DNA from: Phoronis australis
Taxonomy: Eukaryota > Phoronida > Phoronidae
DNA length: 64,000 nucleotides
Assembly: GCA_002633005.1 (NCBI GenBank)
Contig: NMRA01000300.1
Span: forward strand, 296,823-360,822
Direction of reading: 5' to 3'
The notes beneath the pieces were generated by a model. The model did no database searches. It saw only the letters and a program-made list of their open reading frames with translations, and was not told where the DNA came from. The number at the start of each line of letters is the position of its first letter. Position 1 is the first letter of the stretch. Positions 26,101-36,599 of the stretch are shown one piece after another. Position numbers and translations under genes: made by a program.

Positions 26101-29100
26101 GTGGTTTTCTCATTTCACCACCAAGAGATGGCAGCAGCTATTTTTGGCGAAACTGATTAGCGAGCTGAACATTAATTATCAAATTTCTCTCACGAACTAC
26201 AATCTTACAATTAACAATGATGTGTATCATACTTTCAATCTATTGCCAAATAATATCTTTAAATATTTGTGTTTCTCAATTCTCAAACACAAACCTTCTT
26301 TGTTTTGTCTAAGACTCTCAGTGTCGGACAAGCTCATAAGTATTGCAGTTTGTTTACGACTGATAGTTCTGCCAATCCCATTCGTGTTACTAATTCCAAT
26401 AATCGTTTCTTTTGGATGAGATCGTTATATACTTGTATCCCATAATTCTTCATTGTATCCCACAATCCTTCATTGGTTTTTATACATTCTTGATCACATT
26501 GTCATTACTCGCATGCTGTGTGTTCAGTAGCTGTGATTGCGCTTAGTTATAAGCCAATTAAAGGAGTCGGTATCTTTTGCTCTGTAATGAAAACTGTTAA
26601 CTGATTTGTCAAAGCTCTCAGAAAACTTTAAAGCTGGTATTTTAAGTACTAACTACAGCACTGACATAACCCTTTGTGAGGCTAGTTTAGCACGAGATTA
26701 TAACCATTTTAACTTAGTAACAGTGAGAAATACCATAGCGTCTTCATCAACTTTGCCCGTTTGAAAACCAGAATTGGTAAGTAACTTCTGTGCTTTCCTA
26801 ACACTAAAGAGTTGTACGTCAAATGTTTCCTAGTGCCTTCACACATTAGAACAGGCACTGTGAGCTGAGTTTCGGTGATAAGTTCACCCACTGTAAGTGG
26901 ACAAGTTCACCCACTGTAAGTGGACAAGTTCACCCACTGTAAGTGGACAAGTTCACCCACTGTAAGTGGACAAGTTCACCTACTGTAAGTGGACAAGTTC
27001 ACCTACTGTAAGTGGACAAGTTCACCCACTGTAAGTGGACAAGTTCACCCACTATAAGTGGACAAGTTCACCCACAGTAAGAGGACAAGTTCACCCACTG
27101 TAAGTGGACAAGTTCACCCACTGTAAGAGGACAAGTTCACCCACTGTAAGTGGACAAGTTCACCCACTGTAAGTGGACAAGTTCACCCACTGTAAGTGGA
27201 CAAGTTCACNCAGAGATACATGGTGACAAGCTGATGTATGGTGTAATGGTACTTCATACATACAGAGATACATGGTGACAAGCAGATGTATGGTGTAATG
27301 GTACTCCATACATACAGAGATACATGGTGACAAGGGGATGTATGACGTAATGGTACTCCATACATACAGAGATACATGGTGACAAGCAGATGTATGATGT
27401 AATGGTACTTCATACATACAGAGATACATGGTGACAAGCAGATGTATGATGTAATGGTACTTCATACATACAGAGATACATGGTGACAAGCTGATGTATG
27501 GTGTAAAGGTACTTCATACATACAGAGATACATGGTGACAAGCTGATGTATGGTGTAATGGTACTTCATACATACAGAGATACATGGTGACAAGCAGATG
27601 TATGGTGTAATGGTACTCCATACATACAGAGATACATGGTGACAAGGGGATGTATGACGTAATGGTACTCCATACATACAGAGATACATGGTGACAAGCA
27701 GATGTATGATGTAATGGTACTTCATACATACAGAGATACATGGTGACAAGCAGATGTATGATGTAATGGTACTTCATACATACAGAGATACATGGTGACA
27801 AGCTGATGTATGGTGTAAAGGTACTTCATACATACAGAGATACATGGTGACAAGCTGATGTATGGTGTAATGGTACTTCATACATACAGAGATACATGGT
27901 GACAAGCAGATGTATGGTGTAATGGTACTCCATACATACAGAGATACATGGTGACAAGGGGATGTATGACGTAATGGTACTCCATACATACAGAGATACA
28001 TGGTGACAAGCAGATGTATGATGTAATGGTACTTCATACATACAGAGATACATGGTGACAAGCAGATGTATGATGTAATGGTACTTCATACATACAGAGA
28101 TACATGGTGACAAGCTGATGTATGGTGTAAAGGTACTTCATACATACAGAGATACATGGTGACAAGCTGATGTATGGTGTAATGGTACTTCATACACACA
28201 GAGATACATGGTGACAAGCTGATGTATGGTGTAATGGTACTCCATACATACAGAGATACATGGTGACAAGGGGATGTATGATGTAATGGTACTCCATACA
28301 TACAGAGACACCTGGTGACAAGCTGATGTAATGAGCTTGATCTCAAACTCTCAGTTCTGCCAAGGCCTAGGAGTCCAACAAAGATGCACAGTGCACCCAC
28401 GCCTGGACAACATGTTGCCATGAAGGACCTTATCAAGTCATGTAACTGGACCTAGTGCAGTAATTTGCCCACATCCATCATGGAATTGACAGGTGCTGGT
28501 TTATTCTAACCATGCACTTGAAGTCAGGGTGCATGAAAGTCTTCAGGGTCAACCAAATTTGACATTTAAAGTGACATCAGAGAGAGAAGTTAACTTTTTG
28601 AAAACAGTCGCTGCATGGATTTGAATTTGGAAACTTTCAGCCACAGTCACTTGCTCTGATGGCTGCATTACATCTATGTCAATAAATGGCAGAATACTTT
28701 TTTTCGCTTATTTTACTGAAGTCACCGGCTCTGATGTCAGTCAATGTTTGGCTAGAAATGACGATAATTGACTGTTACAAAAATCACAACAGACAACAAA
28801 TTTATAGTTTTATAGCCTGGTAAAAAAGTCTATCCCATCCAACAATCACAGATATGGTTTCCTGCAGTAAAAATGACAATGCCCGTTTAATCAACGAACA
28901 AACAATCATAAAACTAGATTAACCTGTCTGGGTGTGTACTTAAGTTTCATCAAAACTGTCGCAAAGTTTGACAATAATTAACGGATGTCCAAGAAAGATC
29001 ATTCCTAAAACGAAAATGGATAAAAGGAGGTGATAATTAAATCCGTCCGCAGTGTGCGTGCACACAAGTCCTTCTTTATGTAAAGTGCCATCAAAATCTG

Positions 29101-32100
29101 ACCAGCTGTGAACAGAATAACCGAAGGATAACAAACACTTTATCAAAAACTAAAAATGACTAATAGGGGGCTCCACAGAAGCTAAGTCCTTCCAAAAACT
29201 GACTGATGCTGGCACACCCTAGACACGAAACCAGCGTGTCAATCTTCACCATAGAATCAGTCAGGCCGTTATCAGTGATGGACAAAGAAAAATCTAGTTC
29301 AAAACCGAAATGAGCAACAGAGGGTACACGAGTTGTAGGAGTTCATCCAAAAAGCAACAGGTGCATCCCACCCACAAGTTTTGGCATTTTTTCAAGTTGT
29401 TTAGCCAAAAATTACGAAATCTCTTACCAAAAACTAATATGGCTAACAGGGGGGGGGGGTGTGCCTCAGTGGTCTAACCTTTCAGGAAATTGATTGGTGC
29501 TGGTGCATCCCCACCACATACCTCTGTAAAGTTTGGGGAAAATTTGTCCACCACTTTAGCCGATGACGTAACAGGAATTTTCCGTCAAAACCTGCACTGC
29601 CAACCGGTGGTTGTAGACCATAGTCAAGTCCGTCCAAAAGATATGACGCCAGAGTATCCCGCCTTTAAGTCACATTTCATCGTGATCAGTGACGCAGTTC
29701 CAGAGAGAGTCAAGGAAGTAATGGACAGGACTAACTGATGGCTGACAGACTATATGCGTTCACACAATTGTCATTGTCTCATGAATATAAGAACTACATA
29801 TGCTGCATACCACGACATCCACAAAACATGAGAGAATTGAACATGTGTGTGTGTACTACTAGTTGTTGTCATTTCAGTGCTGATTTGTAAATTTTATACC
29901 TTCCAAAAAGCATTCAAAGTGATTCTGCACACTGAAAATGGAATTTTTTTAAAAAACCTCTAGAATCAGTTTTGATTTCCTTCATTAATAGTTGATATTG
30001 AGTCTAGATACCACACAACCTAACACTAACTAGCATGAGACCTAAACTGACCATTTGTACTGCAACAAAACAAAGCCACTCACTGCCATCAAATACCATA
30101 CAACACACATATTCACTACATCAGTTAACTACCACATTAGTACCAAAGTGTCTATAGGCCATAATGCTAGTGCTTCTATTTTCTCCTATAGCTGACAATC
30201 TTACAACTGTTACAAAACAACTCATAACCTTAATGCCCGACAAAATATGACCCAGAAAGAGAATCACATGAGTAAAGTTCTTCAAATAGCTTTGTGTTAA
30301 GAAATTAGGAAATAATACCCTAGTTATGGAATGACAATCTCTATCTTCATAAGGAGCCTATAATACCATTATGTCTGAACTGTCAGGACCACGCCCAGCA
30401 TAGCACTCCACATATACCAACTTATTTTAAGCCAATAATTTACACACCAGCCAGATAAGTTGTATATGAATAACACTTCAACCTCCAGTAAATCAATTTC
30501 ATTCATCAACACCAGTGTATAGACATCAGGCTCAATATTTGAAAATGGAATGATAAATGCCAGTCCTATAGATAGACAACATAATAATCCATTGATAGTC
30601 ACATGACATTTCATCACTTACATGTGACTACAAACACAGCCACCACCAACAGGCAGGGTAGTATGGGGGCGTGGCAGTTAGTCAACAACTGACCTCTGCA
30701 ACTACATTCAGTTCTGTTGGTCTATTACCATCTAATGTGCAATTATTGTCAAGTAACATAATTCTGAAAAATGCCACTGTTCTTTCATCCTTGCCCAAAG
30801 TCACTAACGAAGCCTAAATTCAAGCAACTTCCCACATCAAGCAGTTGATACCCTAGTGGGAAGCTGTGACAACGACAAATAAACATATGAGTTTAAAAAC
30901 ATTCTCATAGTTCATAAGGTAATTGTTAACCTTCAAGAAACACGGTCACACTTAAAAATAACTTAAAAGTATATTTTCAACCAATAAAAATATATTTCCT
31001 AAATCTTTGACAACCTGTGACTCGTATTCATGCCATAAAATGTCACACAATCATTTATAATAGTGAGGTAGTGCTTTTTTGTTTTTGATTTGAACAAGGA
31101 TTCCTTAGAACCCTACACTGAGGGAGCATATGTGTTTAAAATATATTCTTAAATTCAGTACGCGAACCATGGTACCAGTCTCAGATTATTGATTTAATTA
31201 ATACCCTCCAGCAACGGGGATATCAGCCATTACATACCCTCCTTAAAAAAATGTCCCCTCTTCATTCTTGGCAGTCGATATCTCCATTGTTCAAAGAAAA
31301 ATAAAAAATCGAGATACCAGCAGTTTTGGCGACCTCAGATTTTGTTTAGCCGCCTCTTAAGTCGCATTTGGCGACTTGCTGAAAGGCGACTTGCTGCCAA
31401 GCTAAGCACTGGGCACTGCATAAACTATAAAATGAGTACAAGCGCATATACCGGTAATTCCACGTGAATCGTGAAGACAGTCGATAAAGACATGACTTGT
31501 AAAACAAATCAATTCAAGTTGCACCTGACAACTCACAGTTTGGCACATAAATAAATAATGAGTTGGAATTGTTTTTGAATAGCAATGAAAAGTTATACGT
31601 GAATACTGAAATTTTGTGAAAGAATTCAACACAGGTTGGCTAGTACAAGTAGGTGAAAGGGGAAAGTAATAGCTTTTGATAGTGTCTAAAAATCCCTTCA
31701 ATATCTTGGAGAGACACTGCACCATGTTAATTACCCTTACACCATGTTAATTACCCTTACAAGCTCTCCATAGAACTAACGTGAGTCTGGTAAAGGGCCC
31801 AACATAGGTCCAACATTTTGGTTTATGCCTTCACTCATCTTACAGCAAACAAGAATGGGTGAAAGTAATCCTAATGCTGGGCCAATGACATCACTTCCTG
31901 TTGTATCAAATGAACATTCTGTGGATGGGTACCAGCTAAATAGTTCCTTTTCACCACTATTTTCGATTATTTTTTGTTGTTTGGAAATTAAGATGGTATG
32001 AGTCAAGATGCCTTCTATCCTTGCAACAGCTACCACACCTTGCGCTATTGACAACGAATGTCCAAATGTTATTTGTAGGTCAGTGACCCATACATGCAGC

Positions 32101-32991
32101 ACATGTTCATGTGTGTCATCGTTCTTCTTGCCAAGTGTGATAGTTCGTTGATCGTAGAAGGAGTCGAGAAAAAGTGGAGCAATATTCAACAGGTTTCAAA
32201 ATCACCCACAAGTCAGGCTACCAAAAATATTTTAAAAATTATAGTTAACAACAAGATATCTTGTTTTCTCATTGCAGTGGCGCAGTAAGCATGACCATCT
32301 GACATAACGACTGAATAGTAAGGATCGGATGCCTTTTTTTAAGATTTTGCAGTACTTCATTGAAATTGGAGTACACAATAATTAAACAAAAAATAAATGT
32401 TAAAATAAGTTAAAATAAGCTCTCTTCCTGTGAATTACAAGTGACACACAGGCCTGCATGGTTAGAGAGCAAGTGTACTTGATACATCGAATTCCAACTC
32501 CAAGCCAGGGTCTTTTGAGTATTTCTGTGGAAATGACTGGCAGGTAGGCAAACCAAATACACGTGCGGCACAGTACACACAGCCCCCTGTGGTGCGCCGC
32601 CCATGACATAAAGCACCATAAGCTGTCATTTACATTACAAAAGTGTAAAAGCAAGTTTGCCGATAGCCTTTCGTTAACCACGACAGACTTTCAAGTGAAA
32701 CTAAATTTTGCAATGACTAATCTTAATCCGTGTAGCGGAGCAGCAAACTAACACCGAAAACAAACAGTGGCAAATTTACAAATATTCAACATTAGGCACA
32801 TTCATTGACACGTCGCCAGCAAATCTTTGACTTTCGCTGGTTGCCAGTGGTCAAGCCGAGAAGAGGTGAGTTATTTGTTAACGATACACTGTTCTTTGAT
32901 AAATTTCAAATTCCAAGCAAATACTCACGAAGAAAATTAAGTTAAATGCGAAGAGCAAGTATTTTATGCATTTCATTCCACCTTCAACCAT
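11156..32991 (-). CDS. CD63: CD63-type tetraspanin, complete
   Basis: Tetraspanins organise membrane microdomains; CD63 works in late endosomes, lysosomes and exosomes. Six phase-0 coding exons on the minus strand are 32991-32929, 16863-16672, 14674-14498, 13340-13203, 11694-11611 and 11221-11156. They give 239 aa, close to the 238 aa of human CD63. The start MVEGGMKCIKYLL is nearly the vertebrate CD63 N-terminus. TM1 spans the exon 1/2 join, TM2 ends in the conserved GCCGAIKENYC, and TM3 is in exon 3. The large loop has CCG, DSCC, GC and QGC-type cysteines, six in all. TM4 leads to a tail ending SGYEVA. Human CD63 ends GYEVM, a YxxPhi lysosomal sorting signal; here the last position is Ala. 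Intron 1 is 16 kb. Very confident. Confidence 0.95.
11826..11925 (+). repeat. 43-bp tandem repeat, about 2.5 copies
   Basis: Repeated TAGGGACAGCT-CACTTTAATTACTATTACAATATA units lie in the last-but-one CD63 intron region. Confidence 0.75.
12355..12650 (+). repeat. Degenerate minisatellite (unit with GTAGACCCAAGACACTCAAC)
   Basis: About ten to twelve variable units of 22-29 bp, each with a TAGACCC and ACTCAACA core, in the intron between CD63 exons 4 and 5. Variable unit length marks it as an old array. Confidence 0.85.
15527..15645 (+). repeat. 15-bp tandem repeat (CAGACACGTCGCCCC)
   Basis: About seven to eight units of CAGACACGTCRCCCY in tandem within the intron between CD63 exons 2 and 3. 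The multiple-of-three period makes open frames in several phases; these are not genes. Confidence 0.9.
15935..16316 (+). repeat. Approximately 40-bp minisatellite
   Basis: About nine to ten copies of a unit GGAGATAACCTACGGTCCAT followed by AGTGTTATTATGGGGTAGAT. Internal variants alternate (GTGGT/GTGTT, GGGGTAG/GGGGAAG, CGGTCC/CCGTCC). It lies in the intron between CD63 exons 2 and 3. Confidence 0.9.
19102..19191. repeat. Perfect 26-bp inverted repeat (hairpin)
   Basis: Bases 19102-19127 (CTAGAAATTTCAATGG followed by TTTTATGACC) are the exact reverse complement of 19166-19191, with a 38-nt loop. This is a MITE-like or structural hairpin in CD63 intron 1. Confidence 0.85.
23427..23762. mobile_element. 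Foldback (long inverted repeat) DNA element with 5-bp target duplication
   Basis: The 336-bp element begins CAAGGTACCTAAACTACACG and ends with its reverse complement. Arms of about 105-125 nt match almost perfectly except for about 19 nt extra in the left arm. Both sides are flanked by the direct repeat ATACT (23422-23426 and 23763-23767). The interior contains repeated ACGGACTCACAAACACGGG-like units. There is no transposase, so it is non-autonomous. The superfamily is not recognised. Confidence 0.85.
25250..25695 (+). mobile_element. 3' remnant of a non-LTR retrotransposon (LINE) reverse transcriptase
   Basis: Translated pieces in more than one frame match the C-terminal region of LINE polyproteins: SLKRKVFDQCIIPTITYGC, then LKWRWGGHVARAQDNRWQK, then RSRGWPQARWRDDIVKTRG and WMRVARDRTSWKALSEGYIL. 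A frameshift near 25500 separates the last two blocks, and stops or drift occur upstream. The end is followed by short ATGAG tandem repeats (about 25674-25694), the kind of simple 3' tail found on RTE/CR1-type LINEs. It is a 5'-truncated, dead copy in CD63 intron 1. The exact clade is uncertain. Confidence 0.82.
26880..27209 (+). repeat. 23-bp minisatellite
   Basis: About fourteen copies of AAGTTCACCCACTGTAAGTG+GAC. It abuts an n at 27210, after which an unrelated 52-bp array begins. Confidence 0.95.
27211..28335 (+). repeat. 52-bp satellite-like array with 312-bp higher-order unit
   Basis: The unit starts CAGAGATACATGGTGACAAG, and about 21.5 units are present. Variants of the next bases (CTGATGTATGGTG, CAGATGTATGGTG, GGGATGTATGACG, CAGATGTATGATG twice, then the GTAAAG variant) recur in the same order every six units. 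This gives three identical 312-bp blocks from 27211 to about 28146, followed by diverged units. Apparent minus-strand open frames of 84-116 codons repeat every 312 bp and are artefacts of the array. No spacers occur, so this is not CRISPR. Confidence 0.95.
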
Positions 32992-33821
32992 CTTGAGAGT
33001 CTGTTCTTTAACCTGCAACAAGCTCGAGATCTGCCAGGGAAATAACCCAACTTTCAGACCAGTGTAATCAACAAGACCGCGTCACACATGTGACCTGGAT
33101 ATTCTTCCGCAAGTAAGGTGCGACCTGAGTATCTAAGGTGCGACTTGTATTTTCTCAAATAGTTCCAAACTTTCACTTTTTTTTCACAAAATCTACCCTG
33201 ATGCCTGCGACTTTAATCGTAATTCTAAGCAGAAAATTTGACGTTTATAAATCAAATCAGTAAATGTCTTGTGACCTGCAGAACTTGACAAACTGTTTCG
33301 CAATTTGCCCAGTGATATGACTAATTTGCATGTGACTGAGCTTATCAACGACCTTCGAAGGCCCACTGTCGGTTCCGGTCCGAAGTGAAAAAGTTTGTGG
33401 CGTACTTAGAAGATATTCGTGAAAGGACTCGGTTAAGAAAATAACAAATTCCGCGCTTGAGCATAGACCTGATGAAACTGAGGAAGAAATTCATTTTGTG
33501 GGTCCGTTGAAAATTGCTTCACAGCCAATGACTTTATTCCGCTTTTCATCACAGCAAATCGTAATTGAATGAAATGACATAACACCTGCTCCGCAGAGTT
33601 CTGCTGGATAGGCCCCTTTGTAGTCCACGCAGTGGGTAGCCATCAGGTACAGTATGATGTACCGGGCGCTGGCCGAGCCGGGCTCAGTGGTCAGATCCGC
33701 GCCGCAAAAAAAGTGATGTGGCTTACGACCCGTAGCCATATACACCCGGCTATAGGAACAACTCCGGGGCCCATATGGTTGACTATCTCCACTTTATTAG
33801 CAAACAGCTTCAATATTAGCC

Positions 33822-34065
33822 TTAATCATGCGCACCCAGCCCGTTAAAATATAGGGGGCGCGAATATATTTTTCGGTATGCGGACCTTAATTTTACTGAA
33901 AAATCAACGAGACTAAAAAGCAGGGCCACTAGGTTCAGGTCTACGAATTGTCTGTGCATCTGCGCAGAATTCCTGTGGACTTGAATTGTGGACTTTGCTC
34001 GGACTTTTTGTTTCATTGAGGCGGACCTTTCTGCCCAATTCGCCAAATTGGGGGGCTCGTTCATA
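33822..34065 (-). repeat. Dispersed repeat family A, copy 1
   Basis: The reverse complement of this stretch aligns over about 230 bp with 37400-37625. Shared landmarks are CCAATTTGGCGAATT, GAAACAAAAAGTCCGAG, GAACCTAGTGGCCC and GGTCCGCA.ACCGAAAAA. It lies upstream of the CD63 start. No coding sense is seen. Confidence 0.8.
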
Positions 34066-35054
34066 CAAAGGCTTGAAAGCGTGCAGGCTGTATTTCCTTT
34101 TGGGACATCAAAACCGACGGGGACCATGAAATATGAATAAAAGAGTAAAAATTAAACAATGTTGGTTTTTTGAATTTTCAAAATTGGTCAAGTGGTTTGA
34201 ACAATAAAAACCAAGTTGAGCTACACATGGTTCAAGACGTTCCCAGCAAGGTTTATAAGCCTATTTGTTCCATCACCAACTCAAAATAGACTTAACTAGT
34301 TGGGCCTGAAGATTGTGAATAATACCCGGTTCTGGTATGGTTTCAGGGCGTGTTCACGAGCTGACTACACGAGACCAATAAGAAGCCGGGCTGGGAATAA
34401 GTGTAAAAGTAAAATAACAGCGTCGGTACTAAAAAGTAAGGACTTTTCAAAGGTACGGCCACAGTACTTCTAGGGAGGAACTCATCAAGGACATGGTGAA
34501 TACTAAAGCAAGAGAATATGATCAATCCATTTGTCACAAGTTTTCATAACGGGGTGTGAATAGAACTCTGAATAGCATCATAGGTGAACTCAGTCCGCTG
34601 TTAGACGAGCATTGGCGGATTTACTCGGAAGGGGCCATGGCCCAAGTTCTCCCAGATTCCATATGGCATGAGTTCGGGGGTGCGAATGTCTGACGGGCAA
34701 AATCCTGGCTAATACTCTGCCGTGCCCCCGGCCAAATCAAAATCCTGGTTCCTCCCCAGGTCCATACTACGTACTGAGACTGTCTGACACAAAGTCCCGT
34801 TGTTTCGGTTTTACTTTTTCACCGTCGTCCCGGTGCAAATTCACGCGGCACGCATGCGCTTGCCTGCCTCCGTACCGGCACCCATGTAAATTCAACAGGT
34901 TTGGGGTTCTCCATGACTGACAGAGAACAGCACCCAATGTGCTTATGAAGCTTGCCGTCGATTTAAATTCTGTCAAACAACCTTCGTCATTGGTAAAAAG
35001 TGTCGTTAAGGGAATGGCACTATAACTGTGTGCCAACCCGGCGTGTTTGTGCCA

Positions 35055-35280
35055 AAATGACATCGTATGGACGTCGCAAGGTATTGTTCACTAATTTGCG
35101 CCGAGATCCATGCGACGACCGTAAGTGCGTCGCATAGTTATCGCCTATGGGACGCTTTCATTGTTTTCCTTTGCTGCGTCGCATGGATATCGTGCCTTAG
35201 TCAGTGAACAATGGATACGCCTATCTGTCAATATCAATGTGACGAGCTTGCCACCTAGTTTCCCGTGGGTAGCTGTCGAA
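35055..35280 (+). repeat. Dispersed repeat family B, intergenic copy
   Basis: It resembles the 3' flank of STN1 exon 1 at 40712-40993 and 42253-42534. Shared blocks include AAATGAC..CGTATGGA, GCCTATGGGAC, CATTGT.TTCCTTTG, AACAATGGATACGCCTATCT and GACGAGCTTGC.ACCTAGTTT. The identity is patchy, so it is an old copy. Confidence 0.75.
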
Positions 35281-35704
35281 AAAAAGAAATTTCGATTTAC
35301 AAGCCCTCTAATTAACTTTATAATTATCTCCCTCGGTAGAAGTGATCCCTTGGTTCAGTAAGAACCATTGACAGTTTGTTACTTGTATAGGTCAAGGTCA
35401 TAAAATTTCATGCTACGACGTGACTTACTATAGCTTTTAATACAAATTAAAATTTGTCTATCTGATTAGCTTCCTGGCAAAGAGGGCCCTCCATATAATC
35501 TGGCTAATTTGAGTTCTACAAGAATGTCCAATGCAATCAAAAACAAGTCACATAACTGTCATGTGTGCATAATTACTGTAGGTCCAAGGGCTAAGAGTCC
35601 GAAAAAAGTTCTTTCATCTCATGAAGCGCACAGCTTACAAGAAAATAAAAAGTTTTCCATGCGCCTATGCTTCTTTGAAAGGAACACTTGTTTCTTGTGG
35701 AATT

Positions 35705-35790
35705 CTTAAGGTATTATAAACTTGCGTTCTGTCCGAAGGGCGCGTTCCGTCCGAAGAGCACGTTCCGTCCGAAGAGCTCATTCTGTCCGA
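35705..35790 (+). repeat. Short tandem repeat, 20-bp unit
   Basis: Three to four imperfect copies of GTTCCGTCCGAAGAGCNC. Nothing else is recognised around it. Confidence 0.7.
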
Positions 35791-36599
35791 AAGAGAAAGT
35801 TTTCGAACTCAAGCTGCTAGGTAGTACACTGAAACAAGGGGCGTGCCGTGCGCTTACGCTTCACTGAAACACACATTTACTTGTATATGTGTGCAATACT
35901 AAAGCGACTGTAAATATGCGCGCCGCCCAAAATGCAAACTTTTGATTTAAAATCACCGGTGTTATAAAAATTTATCTCAACCTGTTCCTTTGATAAAAAT
36001 GGACTTCTGGGTTTTGGAAAGAACTGTCGACTGAGTCAGCTCGTCGTTCCCTAAACAGTACTCCGGCGGCGCACGACATCAGGTGACAAGCTAACTAGTA
36101 AAACTTAGTAAAATAATAAAAACTGCCATCGAAAAGCTCTAATATCACCCCAAAAGGACACCATGGTCTAAACTGAATGAATCTTTTTGAGTTGGAAGGC
36201 GGAATCAGTCGTTTGTAACATGTACGCGTTTGTCATTTTTGATTTTTCATCCGTGAAAGATGAGTCAGGATTTTTTAAACATTTTTATATTGCTCCAGCA
36301 TGATAATAACATGTCACATAAAACAATACAGTATACATCATTTACAAATAATAACATTAAATTATTAATCAAAAAGTACCGTATTTTCTTCAGAATGTAA
36401 CTTAATAAAGTTTACGAACATTTGGAAATTGAGATTTTTTAACAAACTTTTGACTACATGTAGATTTTTTGCTAGTATGATCAAGAGATTAATGTTACAA
36501 TTTTCCGACTGAGTGCTTCCCAAAAACACAAAAAACTACAGTTATTTTGAAAAGTTGCATGGCATGTTTGTTTTAACCACTTACCAAACAGGAGACAGA

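Larger units (their letters stand above)
16864..32928 (-). other. CD63 intron 1 (16 kb)
   Basis: It is bounded by a donor GTGAGTAT (minus) beside 32929 and an acceptor TTGTAG beside 16863. It contains repeats and mobile-element remnants listed separately. Stretches 17.1-23.4 kb and 28.4-32.9 kb hold no recognisable exon, only short open frames, so they look like plain intron with possible old repeats. Large first introns often hold enhancers, but no specific element could be supported. Confidence 0.85.

Noticed and set aside
27211-28335. Regular repeats resembling a CRISPR array
   Set aside because: Units are contiguous with no unique spacers, and the surroundings are clearly eukaryotic.
27160-28436. 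Series of 84-116 codon minus-strand open frames (CISVCMKYHY repeats)
   Set aside because: They repeat every 312 bp and are produced by the 52-bp array. There is no start context or conservation.
29490-29738. 82-codon plus-strand open frame
   Set aside because: It has fairly normal composition but no known motif, no splice context and antisense position in CD63 intron 1. Not enough support.
30369-30617. Hydrophobic 82-codon minus-strand frame that could be an alternative CD63 first exon
   Set aside because: It lacks the tetraspanin N-terminal pattern and a suitable phase-0 donor. The 32929-32991 exon fits fully.
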